Positions 9,285-21,361 of a stretch of DNA of 64,000 bases are shown here, one piece after another (within the stretch, counting starts at the first letter, position 1; each line of letters begins with the position of its first letter). The notes under the pieces are model-generated. The model did no database searches, had not been told where the DNA came from, and saw only the letters and a list, made by a program, of their open reading frames with translations. The DNA lies in assembly GCA_905220665.1 (NCBI GenBank), contig CAJNAR010000149.1:186001-250000 (forward strand), read 5' to 3'. This DNA is from Albugo candida (taxonomy: Eukaryota > Oomycota > Peronosporomycetes > Albuginales > Albuginaceae). The translations under genes and the position numbers were made by a program.

Positions 9285-11506
9285 ATGCAGCTTCACTCAA
9301 CTATGTCAAATACTATCGATACGGTAGAAAAGCAGCCTGTAGATACACTCCTAGTTGATCTATCCAGTAACGTTCGAGACGTGGCATCGATTCCTGCGAC
9401 ACCTACATCCGAATCACCTCCACAACACGTTGTAAAAGGGCACGGGCAATGCCACGCACCTGAAAATCGACAAAGTGGATTTAAACAATCGAATGAACGA
9501 GGAACCGGCGAACATGCAATATTAGGCGGTGAATCAGATACTTCACGCAATCGTAATCCTCCAATCAACGACGGCATGGCAGATGAATTTGGTGAAGCAG
9601 AGGCAGGCGAAGTCATTGAAGATCGCGTTGCTCCACAATCAAAAAGCATGAAGGTAATAAGTCGTGCCAGTCATTTTTAGAATCCGAATCGTACGAGCTT
9701 CTCACGACGCAATTGTACATGACAGATAGCTACTTTGAATATAACTAATGCACGCGACGGTCGAAAGCATCACGAGGGGACAATAGGAGAAATGGAGACT
9801 ATCGCGGATCGAACACGAAGCCATAAACAATCAAGAAGGTCCGACATTCTAGGAAATCACGACAAAAATGATATCAGCATAAAGTCGAGTCAACAGGAAC
9901 CTAAAAAAGTTCGACGCTATGAGCAGTGTAAAATCGCAAAAGCCCCAGTTGGACTATTTGCCTGCTTCAGCGCGTCGTCTTCCACACAAAATAAAGCTCC
10001 TCAATTGACTCCTCCGCCCACACAGGAGGATGCAGTGGTAGAGGGTCCGTTTCGTGCACCACAATATTCCGGCCCCGGTCGGAAATCTCCGCAACCTGCT
10101 GGTTTATTCAATGCCAATCAGAACGGTACCAATGTGCTCCATAGCTCCAATGCCGCTCTCGCTTTATCTTCCGTTACTTTTCCAGGACATTTGGCGACAC
10201 CTTCTGTCTCGACACCTTCCAAACAGGATGGACCACCTGCTAGCTTGATATTTAACAGACCGGCAGAAAACGAAAGTAGTGGGGCTCCTCCGAATCAAAG
10301 TCGTGGACCACGTCGTCGATCAAGAACGCCACCACGTACTCATCATAGTCAAGATACCTGCCGACGATCACCGAAGGGACGTAATCTAACTGAATCTCAT
10401 GGACCGCCAGACTTTGACCGTCTGAATGGCCAAAGAAGATCACCACAACGTCGTTCACGTTCTCGTGAAAGAGACGCAGGGCATCCTCCGTTCATAGCCT
10501 CTCGACCACGCTTCAATGCCAGTCGTAGCCGTGAACCTGAAACGTTTAGGCGTTCAAGAAGTCGTGGGCCGCCTCAGAAACCTGTCGATCGCTTTCATGA
10601 AGAATGTAGAATGGACCGACCAGTAATGCATCATCAACGATCGAGATCTCGATCTCGATCGCGTGGTCCTTCGCGTCAGTATCCCCGAGATGCTATGCGT
10701 AGCCCAAGTCGTATGAGAGAGACAAGTGACATGTCAAGTGGATATTTCGGGCATCGAGGAGCCGAAGGTCATCCATTCGCAGGTCGTATGCCCAGTGCTA
10801 GGAGTCCGCGCAGTGATCAACTAGGAGGATCACCATATCGCGATATACCTTCAGGCGATAGGAGATGGAGATCACCTCCAAACCCAAGGATGAATCCAAG
10901 CATGTCAAACAATGAACAGCACAACACAATTTCTCCAAACTTCTCTGCTTCTGCAGACGCACCGACACGAAAACTTTTCGTCACGGTGCGTTTACTTTGC
11001 CATATCACATCATGTGATCTTATCGATCGTGTAAACACTAATTTAGCACCAGGGGGATTGGAATTTTGAACTCCGACGGAGCAGTCGATCCAGGTGTCGA
11101 TGTCGGGCAGTTGCGGTGACACTTCCATCTCCTGTTCAGCTGTAAGGCATTCTTTCTGCGTGTGACTTAATCTAACCTTGTGTGCTGTACAATCAGACCG
11201 TCATTCATTGACATCATTCAGCTGCCTCATTTGTCCAGATATCACGAGTTCCTAATGAGTGACCGTCGCGATATCAAACGTATTGTCTATGAAGTGGCTC
11301 CGAATACAATGGCGGACAAAGTTGGATATGAAGAATTTGTGACGTATTTGCTTCGTGGAAAGAATGGGATCTCACGTGCGGGTGTTGCGATGGATTTGGA
11401 ACAAGTTGGCTACAAACTGTTTGTGCTACCACCGGGTCAAGCTGCCCGATCTTTGGGCTACAAAGGCAATAATCTGATTGCAGTTCTTCGGAAAAAACAG
11501 CAGTAA
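9285..11506 (+). CDS. RS-rich protein with C-terminal SPOC domain
   Basis: Exons 9285-9653, 9726-10985, 11047-11141 and 11197-11506 give about 677 aa. The middle (exon 2) is rich in Arg-Ser and Ser-Arg-Ser-Pro stretches like splicing-associated proteins. The C-terminus is a SPOC-like domain: SRCRCRAVAV, then YHEFLMSDRRDIKRIVYEV, GYEEFVTYL, GVAMDLEQVGYKLFVLPPG and LIAVLRKK, which parallel plant FPA-type and animal Spen SPOC domains. SPOC domains bind phosphorylated partners such as the RNA polymerase II tail or corepressors. No RRM is visible, unlike most Spen or FPA proteins. The exon 3 acceptor may be 11046 or 11052, differing by two residues. ATG 9303 is an alternative start. A role in transcription-coupled RNA processing is inferred. 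Confidence 0.72.
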
Positions 11507-12544
11507 GGCAATGCGATAAAACCGTGACATTCACTCCCAAAGGAAGATATCCTCTTACTGTGAAAATGCAAGAATGCTTAATGCAGAAGCTTTATAGAGT
11601 TTCGACAAGACCACTATTCAATAAGATTCAATATCCATATCACTTGCAAGCGTCAATCCTGTGGAAGGGAACACTTACCGTATTCCTCATTCTGAGTGCA
11701 GCAACAATACCGAGATCAAAGCATCAAAAAAGATACGGAAGTACAGTGTTTTTTCGTAAAAAAGGACGACTATGGCAGTGTCTATTCATTTCTATCCACT
11801 ACTTATCGATTAGTCGAGAAACGACAAGACTGTAGTGGGCGAAAGAAATGTTAATGGTCAAGTGTGAATGGGGAAGGTGCACGCGATGCAGCGAGTGACC
11901 ACTATGCTCACAGGCCACCCAAGTGTACTCGCGTTAATTGAAAGCGCTTAATACATGAGACTGATCTGTGGCCGTATCGCAAAATGTTGAATTGTTAAGA
12001 CTATTTCGGATACTGAACCCAGTAGTTGCTCGCAACCTGCTGATTTGGGTTGATCAATGTCTTTATCGTCGAATATGCCAGGCTTATAACTGCTTTAGCT
12101 GGTAAATGTGGTTCGAATCAAAGGAATATAAGACTTGGTGGTATCCAGCGTTTGATATGGACTTGAATCACAGATCTTCATGAATACGATAGAAACATAA
12201 GTCTACTTCCAAGGCTTGAAATTGTGCAGTTTGGATGAAGAATGTGGTGTTGCCGACTCGGGATATGACATTACACTAGAGACGTCTGAGATGGTTGATG
12301 AGACGGGTTATCGTTTTGCTCAGATTCATTGGATTCTAGCTAAGATGGCAATCTTTGATTACAGTTTTTTCTCGCAGCACTTTGATTATCACTTCTTTTT
12401 TTTACAGAAACTATTCGCATTACAGCTTGTTTAATATGATTTGAAAAATTCGCTTCCAAGCGCATGTATAGTCAGCTTCAAGGATAGCGTTGAGATTTAT
12501 ACATCAAAGAAAGAGTGAAGAAGCAAATAGTACCTACCAAGTTG
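11507..12544. other. Gene-poor DNA after the SPOC gene
   Basis: The open frame 11524-11835 starts at GTG, has no domain and overlaps the presumed 3' UTR of the SPOC gene. A 72-codon frame at 12216-12434 is also without support. No clear RNA gene is seen. Confidence 0.3.
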
Positions 12545-12640
12545 GGGGCCGCCCTAGCTCATACGGTAGAGCAAGTGGGCCCCGCCCCGGTTGTCGTTGG
12601 CGATAGTGTGGGCAGCGGTTGGAGGCCACCCATGCAAAAG
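12545..12640 (+). repeat. tRNA-like SINE relic (weak)
   Basis: The segment at 12555-12572, TAGCTCATACGGTAGAGC, looks like a tRNA D-arm and fits an internal pol III A-box (TRGYNNARNNGG type). It is preceded by a GC-rich GGGCCGCCC and followed by a GC-rich stretch, but a proper TPsiC arm (GGTTCGAATCC-like B-box) is not found and the acceptor stem does not close well. A decayed tRNA-derived SINE is therefore more likely than a functional tRNA. Confidence 0.3.
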
Positions 12641-13596
12641 CTTGGAAAATATGCCTCACTGGGTTTGCAGCAAGACTAAAGTGAAATTCACAAGGTCGAG
12701 GGCTAATTAAAGGATAAGTAAGGTAGCTGAAGAACCAGAGAAATGGTGTAATGAAATCCCTGAAATAATCTAATTTAAAGGCGGATAAATAATTGTACGT
12801 AAGAACGTTTGTCAGGTTCTTACAAATGGCTACGATTCAGGCGTCCGGCCTTACATCCTTCGCCACTACCTTATAAATATCATATTGTACCTTTTTCTAT
12901 GGATTATCTCGTCGGTGGACGGGGGCGTCATTAATATTATCATCATCAACGTTTGCGAGCTGCTACCTGACTTACGATCTTCAGTCAACGCTTTCGATTT
13001 GCGACGATCTTGAGCAAGGTGTGCGAAAAAGCATCGACCTGAGAATGTCTTGACTGTGAGATGTACCAGTTTGACGCCTTTGACTTGGACCAATGGGAGG
13101 AAGTATGGGGTCTGCCTCAGAACGAGATTCGAGTGGTGGGGCAAGTATCGGTTCATCATGGTTTAATTTGGGAATTTGGTTTAATTTGGGATTCGGTCGG
13201 GTCGCCACCGGGCTGCCATGATGTGATGCCGAGAGGATCCTTCTGACACTTTCTATAAATTTCCTTCTTGCCAAAATGCGCAGGATAATGAATGTGGAAA
13301 CGCGACGTAGTCGGGGGCCTTAAATATATTCTTGTTGGCTAAGATCTTGTTCTTCCAATACCCAAGTATCACAATTTTATAGTGACATCAGAAAAAAGAC
13401 AATCAGAAGACGAATCCATAATCTCATGATTCAAAGAACGCTTCTTCGTTTGGGCCTTTCTGGGTCTTCTACTCGTGATTTCCAAGTAACATGCTTAATC
13501 TTCGGTTGTCACTCACTAGTTGTCCCAAATCCTAGAAATTCGCGTCATCCCGATCTTGCCGCATGAATGTGAAGGGACCATATGGCGAAGACTTCT
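12641..13596. other. Decayed accessory DNA
   Basis: Minus-strand frames at 12866-13274 are Pro/Arg-rich without a recognised domain. A short tandem duplication of GGTTTAATTTGGGA occurs near 13160-13190. The stretch adjoins a reverse-transcriptase relic and may belong to the same dead element (inference). Confidence 0.3.
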
Positions 13597-13782
13597 TCAG
13601 CCGTGACTTAATTGTGTCAAGCTGTTTCTCCTGTGATAAACAAAGGCGACATCATCAACGTAGGATGCTGGTACAAGATATATGATGAGTAATGGAGGAG
13701 ATATAATATCATCTTGGGGCATGCCCTGTTTTCTAGAAAAGGATGAAAACGTGCGAGATCTGAGGCGAGTTTGGACAGTCAT
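13597..13782 (-). pseudogene. Non-LTR retrotransposon reverse-transcriptase relic
   Basis: The minus-strand frame contains QGMPQDDIISPPLLIIYL, matching the RT motif usually written GxPQGxxxSPLLF, followed by SYVDDVAFVYH, which matches the catalytic Y-x-D-D box. About 20 residues normally found between these motifs are missing and the flanking frames are broken. It is a degenerate fragment of a LINE-type (jockey-like) RT. The upstream minus-strand frame 13779-14006 may be the preceding piece in a shifted frame. Confidence 0.45.
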
Positions 13783-14006
13783 GTCGGCGACAAGTAATGT
13801 GATCGTACGGACGTCGTTTGGAGGGGGAAGGAATCGAAAATTACGGTAAGTTTGGAGTCGCGATTCGCCGAGGATCTACACTTGCCCTCAGAACACGGAA
13901 AGAAGCATCCTGCAGAACAATCTTCAGAATAGTATACAATAAAGCGAATCTCCTCTGTATATGAAAGACTCAATATTGCAGAAAGCTCGTGCTTGAACGT
14001 AGACAT

Positions 14007-15552
14007 GTGAAAACACCTCTGGTAAACGCTTACGTCTCATCTATCCTTAAGGATCTAAGGAAATCATCTCAGACAATAAATATCTTGTTGAGCATGCGCT
14101 TTTGCTAGACGCCCTTGCCGGAAAGTCTTTCCGTTTCGAAAAAAAGTCGCATTGCTCAATAGCTAGCCTTCAAGTTAGCGCAATGCCTTCTCGGAAGGCA
14201 GAGTATCTGTGAGTCAAAAATCAAGGAGATAACGGTTTTGATGGGTCTTGAAAAGTTATCATTGGATATTCTTGCAACCAAGATCCCTGGTACTGAATAT
14301 TTAACAAAACCGATGTGTGCTCCTTTCCTCCGCAAGCACATCTTCCGTCGCGGTCCATACGTTTTTATTGATCCATCTCAGATAAGCGCTCTACTATTTT
14401 GAGTGAGGGATACATATATACATATGGCCTACGTTCGACCTCCGTGCTGGTAGTTTGATAGCATGTCGATATCTACTAGTATCAATCTAGCTTCTTACTT
14501 TCATTTATACAGCCTAATCCAGTCTCAGATCGGATTTTGGAAAGGTTTTTTTTCAATGACAAGTTGGTGTAGTTACTTTGATCTTTAGTATCTATTTTTT
14601 GAGGTAAGAAATGCGTTTATGTCAAGTTTGTCGTGAACTCGCTTCATGTACACAGCGAAACATAGTCTTAATACACACGATGGAATAATTCAGCCAAGAC
14701 TACTTATTGTCACCTTCTTCTCACTTAGGCGTACGCAGAAGTGAATCACGTCGCACTGTCGATAAAGGTCCGATCCATCGTTGTGAGGTGACATGACTCC
14801 TGGGGATGATAGCGCATATTCATTTAATTAATGCTCATTTGTGCCACTATCTCACGGATTGATCATTATTGACTCGAGTCTCGATATCACTACTAAATCC
14901 CTCCTCAAATTCTTGCTTCGTTGGATTCGCTAGCGGTTCACATAGTAACAGATCATGCTTCGGAAGAAAATAGGGACAACGTGGTCCGGAAAATCGTATC
15001 GAAGTGAGCAAGATTGAAGCATAATGAAGGACTGCTTTCGATTGCTCTCTCCCGAAGCCACTAGTATTGGGGCTTGAGAAGCACTGCATCGACTAATGCG
15101 GTGTTTTACTCAAATGGTGCTCTACGTATCGATGAATAATCTGTGGAGTCACAGAATTTTCCAATTATAGATTCGGCATTTTTCAAGTCCGTTCTTACTG
15201 CATTTTGCTTTCTTTGACCAAGGGATCTACTTTTTTCACAACTCGATCACCATGCAATGTCATCGGGGAGTTTACATAGAATGAGAACTCGAATGCTGTA
15301 GACTTTTTGCCCTTTAGGGGCTTGAAATAATGCTCATCATGTGGAAGTCGTTCTCCCATTAATCAACGGATAATTGCACTTTTCAAGAATCTGGTGTGTC
15401 ACTCGACTGTGTAATGGTGTATATGACAGCTTCTCAAGGTATTTATGTTTATTGCAATTATTCATATAACAATTGCATTATCGAAGCAAGTAGCCTGAAA
15501 GCTACCTGACGGCTTGTGTTCAACATGGTATCATGTGTTATCTATCTTTTGT
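14007..15552. other. Gene-poor AT-rich DNA
   Basis: Only short frames are present (for example 14156-14341 and 14847-15089, minus strand), none with a domain or usable spliced partner. The block separates the RT relic from the left end of the DDE transposon. Confidence 0.3.
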
Positions 15553-18500
15553 ATGGTGCGACTCCTCTAAAACCAACATTTTTTTTGTTTCAATTTCGGG
15601 CAAATTTTTCACAACAAATCCAAGGAGTTTTGTGAATTAACCAAAGCTATTTTTCGAATATGTTCATTTAAATTTTTTTTCTATTTAAACTAGTTCAAGT
15701 ATTATTTAAAGTTAATTTTAAAAATAAGAATGTAGATTTGAGTAAAGTTGGTGAGGTTCTGCGCGTATTATCGAATCAAACCATTGTAAACGAAATTTCA
15801 GGAAAAAAATTAGATATTTTTTTATAATGGCTCCTCCCAAAAAAAGAAGGCTGGCCCTATTATCCAACTTGCACCAAGCCAACAACAAGAAGAGTTAGCT
15901 TCAGGCACAGAAACAACAGCAGGAAGAGGTGGAGGCAGCAGAGGATCTCGACTGTCAGAGCCTCAAGTCAGGCTAGAGTGGAGAGGAGAAAGAGGAAACA
16001 AGAAATTCTTTGTACGTCTCGGGTTCATCGGCAAACCGCTCTCGTTCCAAACAGCGCTATGAGCGTCCTTCCAATGTGTCTGCTTTTGGTCTCTTCATAC
16101 AGTTCTATAGCAGCTTCAGCAGCATTCCCGTCAGATGCGATGACATAGAGCGAACTGAATCCCTGTTGCTAACGTCGCGTTCTGTAGCATTATTTGTATG
16201 GTATATCGAAAATGTCTTCTTTCCAATGTACTCCACAGAAACTAGACGAATTTGTACATGTGAATAGAGTCCATTAGGCATTCACTTGGAGGAGTGAGTA
16301 GAAGGAAGGGGAAAAGAGGAAGGTGAAGGTGAAGGTAAAGAGGAAGGGCTGGAAACAGACACAGCTCAGCTACAAAAGAAAATTGATGCTGTCCAGGCTC
16401 AGCTGGAGAAGGAAAAGAAGGGGAAGAAGAAGAGATCTTCTACCTATAAAATTGAGCTGGCCTCTTTTGCCAAAGACGTTCTTCACCCTCTAAATCTTTA
16501 CATACCTTGGCAGAGAACTCAAGAACCAACAAGTGGAGGAGTGAAGGAGAATAACCTGGAGAGGCTGGACATCTACTTCAAACCAGCGGGCCAGCAGCCA
16601 TCAGCAACTAAAAGAAAGGAGTTGTTCATTGCATCAGAAGATGAGAGTAGTGAGAAGCAGAGAGAAGAGGGAGAAGAAGAAAACAGGATGGAAGAGGCCA
16701 TTGACGGTTTGAAGGAAGAGCTGAAAGGCATACAGAACCAGAAAAGCAGCCGGGGAAATTTCCACCTTATCTTGTTTCAAGACTTATGGCCATCCTCCAG
16801 TACCTGGAAGAACGGCTTTACCAGGGCATGAGAAAGAAGGAAGCGTCATCTACTGCATCCAACAACAAACTGCACAAGACGTCAGACTGGGCCTGCAGGA
16901 ACGTTGGGCTTTGGGCAGATCGGTACTTGGTCAGCAAAGCCCTTCCAACACATCAGCAAGGCCTACATTTAAAAAGGAGGGAGATCCTGGCAGACCTTTC
17001 CTTGATATCAAGAGGGAGTGCCTGTCATGGATGAGGGGGAGGAAGCTCAATGAAATATCGCCCAAAGCGCTCCAGATGGTCATTCAAAACAGCATTTTCC
17101 CAAAGATCCTGGGAGAGAAAGAGCAGAAGATCAGCTGCTTGACAGTGGTCAAGTACCTTAAGATCTGGGGATTCAAAAAAAAGAAAATGGGAAAGCAGCT
17201 GTAAATGGACGCTCATGAAAGGGAGGATGTGGTGAAGTATAGAGAGGGTTGGTCAAAGAGGAGGATGGATTACAAAAAGAAGATGGATGAGTGGACTGGA
17301 GAGGAGATGGATGTGTTGGCGGAGGGCAAGGTGGAAGTGTGGGACAGCAAGTATGTGCATGTGACGCATGATGAGTCTACCTTCTACAGCAACGATGGAG
17401 GAGAGGAGTTCTGGGTAGAAGATGGCGATAGTTGGATTATGAAGAAAAAAAAAGACCAGGGGGTCACTGATCAGCAAGCGAGGGAGAATGGGCTCACTTC
17501 ACCATCAGCCAGAGATATCATCAAGGAAGGCAAGAACAGAGATGGTTGGTGGAAAGTGAAGGCACGGTAAGGCAGCTGAATGAGAAGGCCATCCCCATTT
17601 TCAACATTCTTCATCCAGGATGTATTGATGATTTTTTCGAATTTCTTGTTTCACATTTCTAGTAGGACTGGAGATTGATTTTTTCTTTCACAGAACTTTT
17701 TTCTTTCGACCAATCCTCCAATCATCAGGCGTTTGCTCTCAACGGTCTGGTGGCTGGCAGGATGACTCTCAAGCCCAAGAAGGAGAAAACATACCAATAC
17801 AAAGATGGATGGTACATCATCAATTACCAAAAAATCTGGCAATCCATGTGGGTTACCCACAATGGGGAGATTTATATTAAGGGCATCAAGATGGTAAGCT
17901 TTCTTCTCTGTGCTTTCAAGATCTCACTGATGCGATCTCAGCACTGACGTTGCTCTCTCACAGGTGCTAAAGGAAAGCGGCATCGGTCCTCCTCCCAACG
18001 TAAATTGGAATCTGGATTGCCTTTCCAAGGCATTGCCTCCAACAAATGACTGCTGCTGAAGGCATGCCTTGATGGCTCAGCCCGATTTTGCTGGACAGGA
18101 TTCAGCCCTGGAGATGGAGGTGAAGCAGGCAGAACAAATTATTGAATATTACCCCAAATTCCACTGTGAGTGCAATTTCATCGAGAGGTACTGGGGAGCC
18201 ACTAAGAGAGCAGCTCGGAACCAATGTAAATATAATTTCACCTCGCTTTTGGGAGAGGCTCCCTGGGGTATCCTCGATGGAGTGAGCATAAAGGAAATTC
18301 GGAACCACGCTCGGACATCTTGGCGATACATCAAAATGTATAGCAAAGGCAATGATCGCGTTGGGGCGAAGAAGGTTGAGCGGGACAGACGAAAGATGAA
18401 TCGCACCGACGTCTACGCGTCAACGATTGATTTCTGCAGGCATATTGATGTGTTGACAGGTGTTTGAGCATTTTTTGGATTTTCTTATGATTGTGCCATA

Positions 18501-18891
18501 TATACATCTCCATTCCTCGTTTTTTTATATTTCCCATGCCCTATTTCCTCTCATCCCAGGCCAAAAACTTTGCATATACATTCCTTTTCTGTTTGAATAC
18601 CTTGTCTGCCTTATTACCTTTCATCATTCACGAAAGAAAAATTGCACAGCGTACGACCTTTCACACGGTGTTTCAAATCCTGCCGATCTTAGGGAAACAT
18701 GCAAAAGGTCAAACTTTGTGGCGTATCAGCACCATGAAAAAAAAGATATGCACAATCTTCGTGCAAAAAATGTTCCGCACTTCAAAAGCTATCGTTTGGT
18801 GCAAGAAAAATTGACAAAGCTTTCCAATCCAGGTGTCTGATAGACTTTGAACTTGGTCAAAAAAATGTTGGTTCTAGGAGTGTTCCACCAT
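15553..18891 (+). mobile_element. Decayed DDE DNA transposon with ~30-bp terminal inverted repeats
   Basis: The left end (from ATGGTG at 15553, core ACTCCTCTAAAACCAACA) and the reverse complement of the right end (ATGGTGGAACACTCCTAGAACCAACA-like, to 18891; core 18863-18882) match with small gaps, followed on both sides by a T/A run. No perfect target duplication is found; a TA at the left end faces TC at the right end. Between the ends lies a broken transposase gene. The interior is richer in purines on the plus strand and uses different codons from neighbouring genes, consistent with an inserted element. Confidence 0.7.
15827..18467 (+). pseudogene. DDE transposase, frameshifted and interrupted
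   Basis: Homology runs through several frames. An ATG at 15827 starts MAPPKKRR and then shifts frame at an A-run. A Glu/Lys-rich segment follows (16541-17034), then WMRGRKLNEISPKALQMVI and the block HEREDVVKYREGWSKRR (17213 onward), just after an in-frame TAA at 17202-17204. The first catalytic Asp is in VTHDESTFYSNDGG, the second in FDQSSNHQAFA (about 17709), and the Glu in KFHCECNFIERYWG (about 18150-18195). This order and the H-E-R-x-D-V-V and F-H-C-E-x-N-x-I-E-x-x-W-G motifs are those of a large transposase family familiar from basidiomycete genomes. Some interruptions look like genuine introns (for example 17893-17963), others like mutations. The copy is most likely inactive. Confidence 0.7.
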
Positions 18892-19002
18892 CAGGGAACC
18901 GTTATTTAGCCCCCACCTTTTCTTCAATCCGACCTCAGTCTCTATAAACTGATGGAAAGCGTGGCCTCTGATTGCTCTAAAAAATATAACGGATTTAAAT
19001 AT

Positions 19003-19638
19003 GGAAATTGTGCGGACACCCCTAAAATAGAAATTACAAACATACCCCCTACTTTCGTAACGTCAATTAATAAATTAAGGAGTCTATCTATCCCTAAAAA
19101 TAGAAATTACAAACATACCCCGTGCTTTCGTATGTTGCTGAGGAGAACTGAGACTTACGCGAAGCTATACAACCATTACTTGACGAGAACACGTGGATAA
19201 ATGATCAGACAATGGTGTCATTTTTGCGTAACTACACACCTGAACCAATTGCACAAAGCAAGTGGATGGTAATTCCTGTGGCTTTTCTACATCCTACTAC
19301 GTTTGTGAAGCTGCGCAAGGGAGGGATATTGGTGGAGGTGCACCACCAGCTCATGTATTTCGAGCCAATATGCTACGTAAACTGCAGGCTTTACAGAAAG
19401 CCTAGTTAGAATCAGCAAAGAGCGCATATTAATAGAAGGCAATTGTGGGTGGATTTTTTTCTTCTCTGAAATGCCTGCCTACTAGGCTACTTTTACTTTG
19501 CTTACAATAAGTTCAGCTTTTCTTATGATCTTACTGCCACCTGCTAGAAGTGATCTTAAGAGCAGCGGACATGGCGGTACGAAAGTAGGGGGTATGCTTG
19601 TAAATTCTATTTTTAGGGGTATGTCCGCAGCAATTCCC
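19003..19638. mobile_element. Short TIR element (MITE-like) with possible 6-bp target duplication
   Basis: The left end, 19003-19062, and the reverse complement of the right end, 19577-19638, share about 58 bp, including TGCGGACA, ACCCCTAAAA and CATACCCCCTACTTTCGTA. Both ends are flanked by TAAATA (18996-19001 and 19639-19644), a plausible target-site duplication with one extra T at 19002. A second, subterminal copy of the inner repeat lies at 19090-19132 in direct orientation. The 0.64-kb length and coding relic suggest a non-autonomous derivative of a larger DNA transposon. Confidence 0.65.
19152..19409 (+). pseudogene. Ulp1-protease-like fragment inside the TIR element
   Basis: The frame is open from 19152 to a TAG at 19407-19409. 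It contains LLDENTWINDQTMVSFLRNY followed by WMVIPVAFLHPTTFVKL, which resembles the N-terminal part of C48 (Ulp1/SENP) cysteine peptidases, where a WLND motif precedes the substrate-binding region. The catalytic His-Asp-Cys part is absent. Ulp1 domains are known passengers of some DNA transposons. The resemblance is judged by eye and is weak. Confidence 0.3.
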
Positions 19639-19644
19639 TAAATA

Positions 19645-21361
19645 AAAACAAAATACCTGTCAACGAGGCTTAATGTGTCGTTATTTGATGGACAAAACGT
19701 TTTAAAGATCTTTTTTTACAAATGGTGAAAGGAGTGCGCAAGACGTTTGGAAGTGGTTGTTTAAGACTTTGGGGTCGCACGTTTTGGAATTTTGAAGAAT
19801 CCATGAAGTCGAGTCGAAAGAGAACATCGCGGGCTCCATATCATGATCTCCTTCGATCCAAAGTGATTTCTCAGAAACAGCATAGAATCCAAACGCGTTT
19901 TGAAAGAGTATTGGATCGCAGCGATGCTGATTCTGTTCACATAGCCATTGCCCCACACGTTGATTTCCAAGGTTTGTACTTTTCGTAGGGAACATTTATT
20001 GCCGCTTCTCCACGCATCTTGGCAGCTGTCTAATCTATAGCTTGCTTCCGGGTATCAATTTGTGCTTGAAGGCATCTGTCTCGCCATCCCATACATTGAA
20101 CGACGGATGATTGCGATTGACACGAGCAGAAGCAACCTATTCCGTAGGTAAATACTGATGTTCGTTATGACAATGGCACCTCGTGAATTGAAACGCATGT
20201 ATATCCAGACGCGTAGGCCGCTCCATGGAAATCAAAATGTCTTCTGCTTCATCCGGCTGCTCTGCTCGACATCACCTTGGTTTTGGTGATTATCAAGACT
20301 TCTTTTATGCAATACTTCTTCGCAGTGATTCATCTTTCTATGATTGTGCAGTGAGCGTCCTAAGTCGCGAGTGTTGCGATGAGAAGCGCATGGGATTACT
20401 CGGCAGCTCCGTCTTCTGCTAATTTTGCTTTCCGAGCGCGTTGGAACCACTGCTTTGCCACTTTATCGCCATTTTGTGGCCATTTGAGCTGCTGCTGCGC
20501 TTGTCGCCGTGCTTGGCCAATATCAGCTTTTCGCGAGTCGTATCGCTACTGGAGAACGGAGAACATATTGCGGTGGGTTATGTGGCTTCAGAGACGTTTT
20601 ATTCTGTTGCTTTTCGATATTGGCAAAAATATTCTGCTGATAGCGAGTCCGTACGCTCGTAGCCATTGACATTTCAGGCGTGCGGACTTGGAGGAGACGT
20701 CGAACGCGTTATTGCGGCGTTTTCGCAATGAATTGCGGTAACTACATTGCTGCTCAAAGAGATGGTACAATGGCAATTGCTACTGGCGCGTTTACGATAA
20801 TATAATGCGCCTACGCTCAGGTGGATTGTTGGGACGATTTGATGCCGTAATTTGAAAAATGTTGACGGCACGTAGATATCCTAGCCTTGTGTGGTCGACA
20901 ATGGATGAAATCCTTGATGGGCCGATAAATAGGATTTCACTCGAGAAGTAGCATACTATACGTTAGTTCTGTCAGTCGAATCATTTGTGACACCTGGCAT
21001 CGGCAATCGCGTGCACCTTCTGGAAAACATTCCAAGAATTACGACCTCCATCCTCTTTGGTAATACATCCGATTGATTCCTGAATTTTGGACTTGAGCGT
21101 CTCGAAATGGCTCAGATGAATTTAGGAAACAATTCAGAATATCGCTGGAAGCACTGATGGTAATGCAATGTTGAGTGTGTGAATTTGGGTTCCGAACACA
21201 CATGGAGTTTGTATGGATTTTCAACAAAGTCAGTAATCCATCGATGCGAAGAGTGGTGCTCGCCGAAGCGTGGAAGAGGTAGCAAAGCATCCGAAGGTGG
21301 AAGTCAATATAAAGTAAAATTCTGGAATCAGTCACATCAGCTTGTATTTTACGGATGGTAG
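19645..21361. other. Accessory DNA without an assignable gene
   Basis: Many overlapping frames of 60-98 codons occur on both strands around 19.7-20.9 kb, but none begins a protein with a recognised domain. The minus strand at 20.2-20.5 kb reads as interrupted, charged peptide in two frames, which could be another dead element. The last part holds the 3' flank of the secreted-protein gene. Confidence 0.3.

Noticed and set aside
11524..11835. 103-codon frame after the SPOC gene
   Set aside because: GTG start, no domain, lies in the expected 3' UTR.
12545..12640. Functional tRNA gene
   Set aside because: No TPsiC arm or B-box and a poorly closing acceptor stem.
13160..13190. Short tandem duplication GGTTTAATTTGGGA
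   Set aside because: Only two copies and no larger structure; not enough for a repeat or regulatory call.
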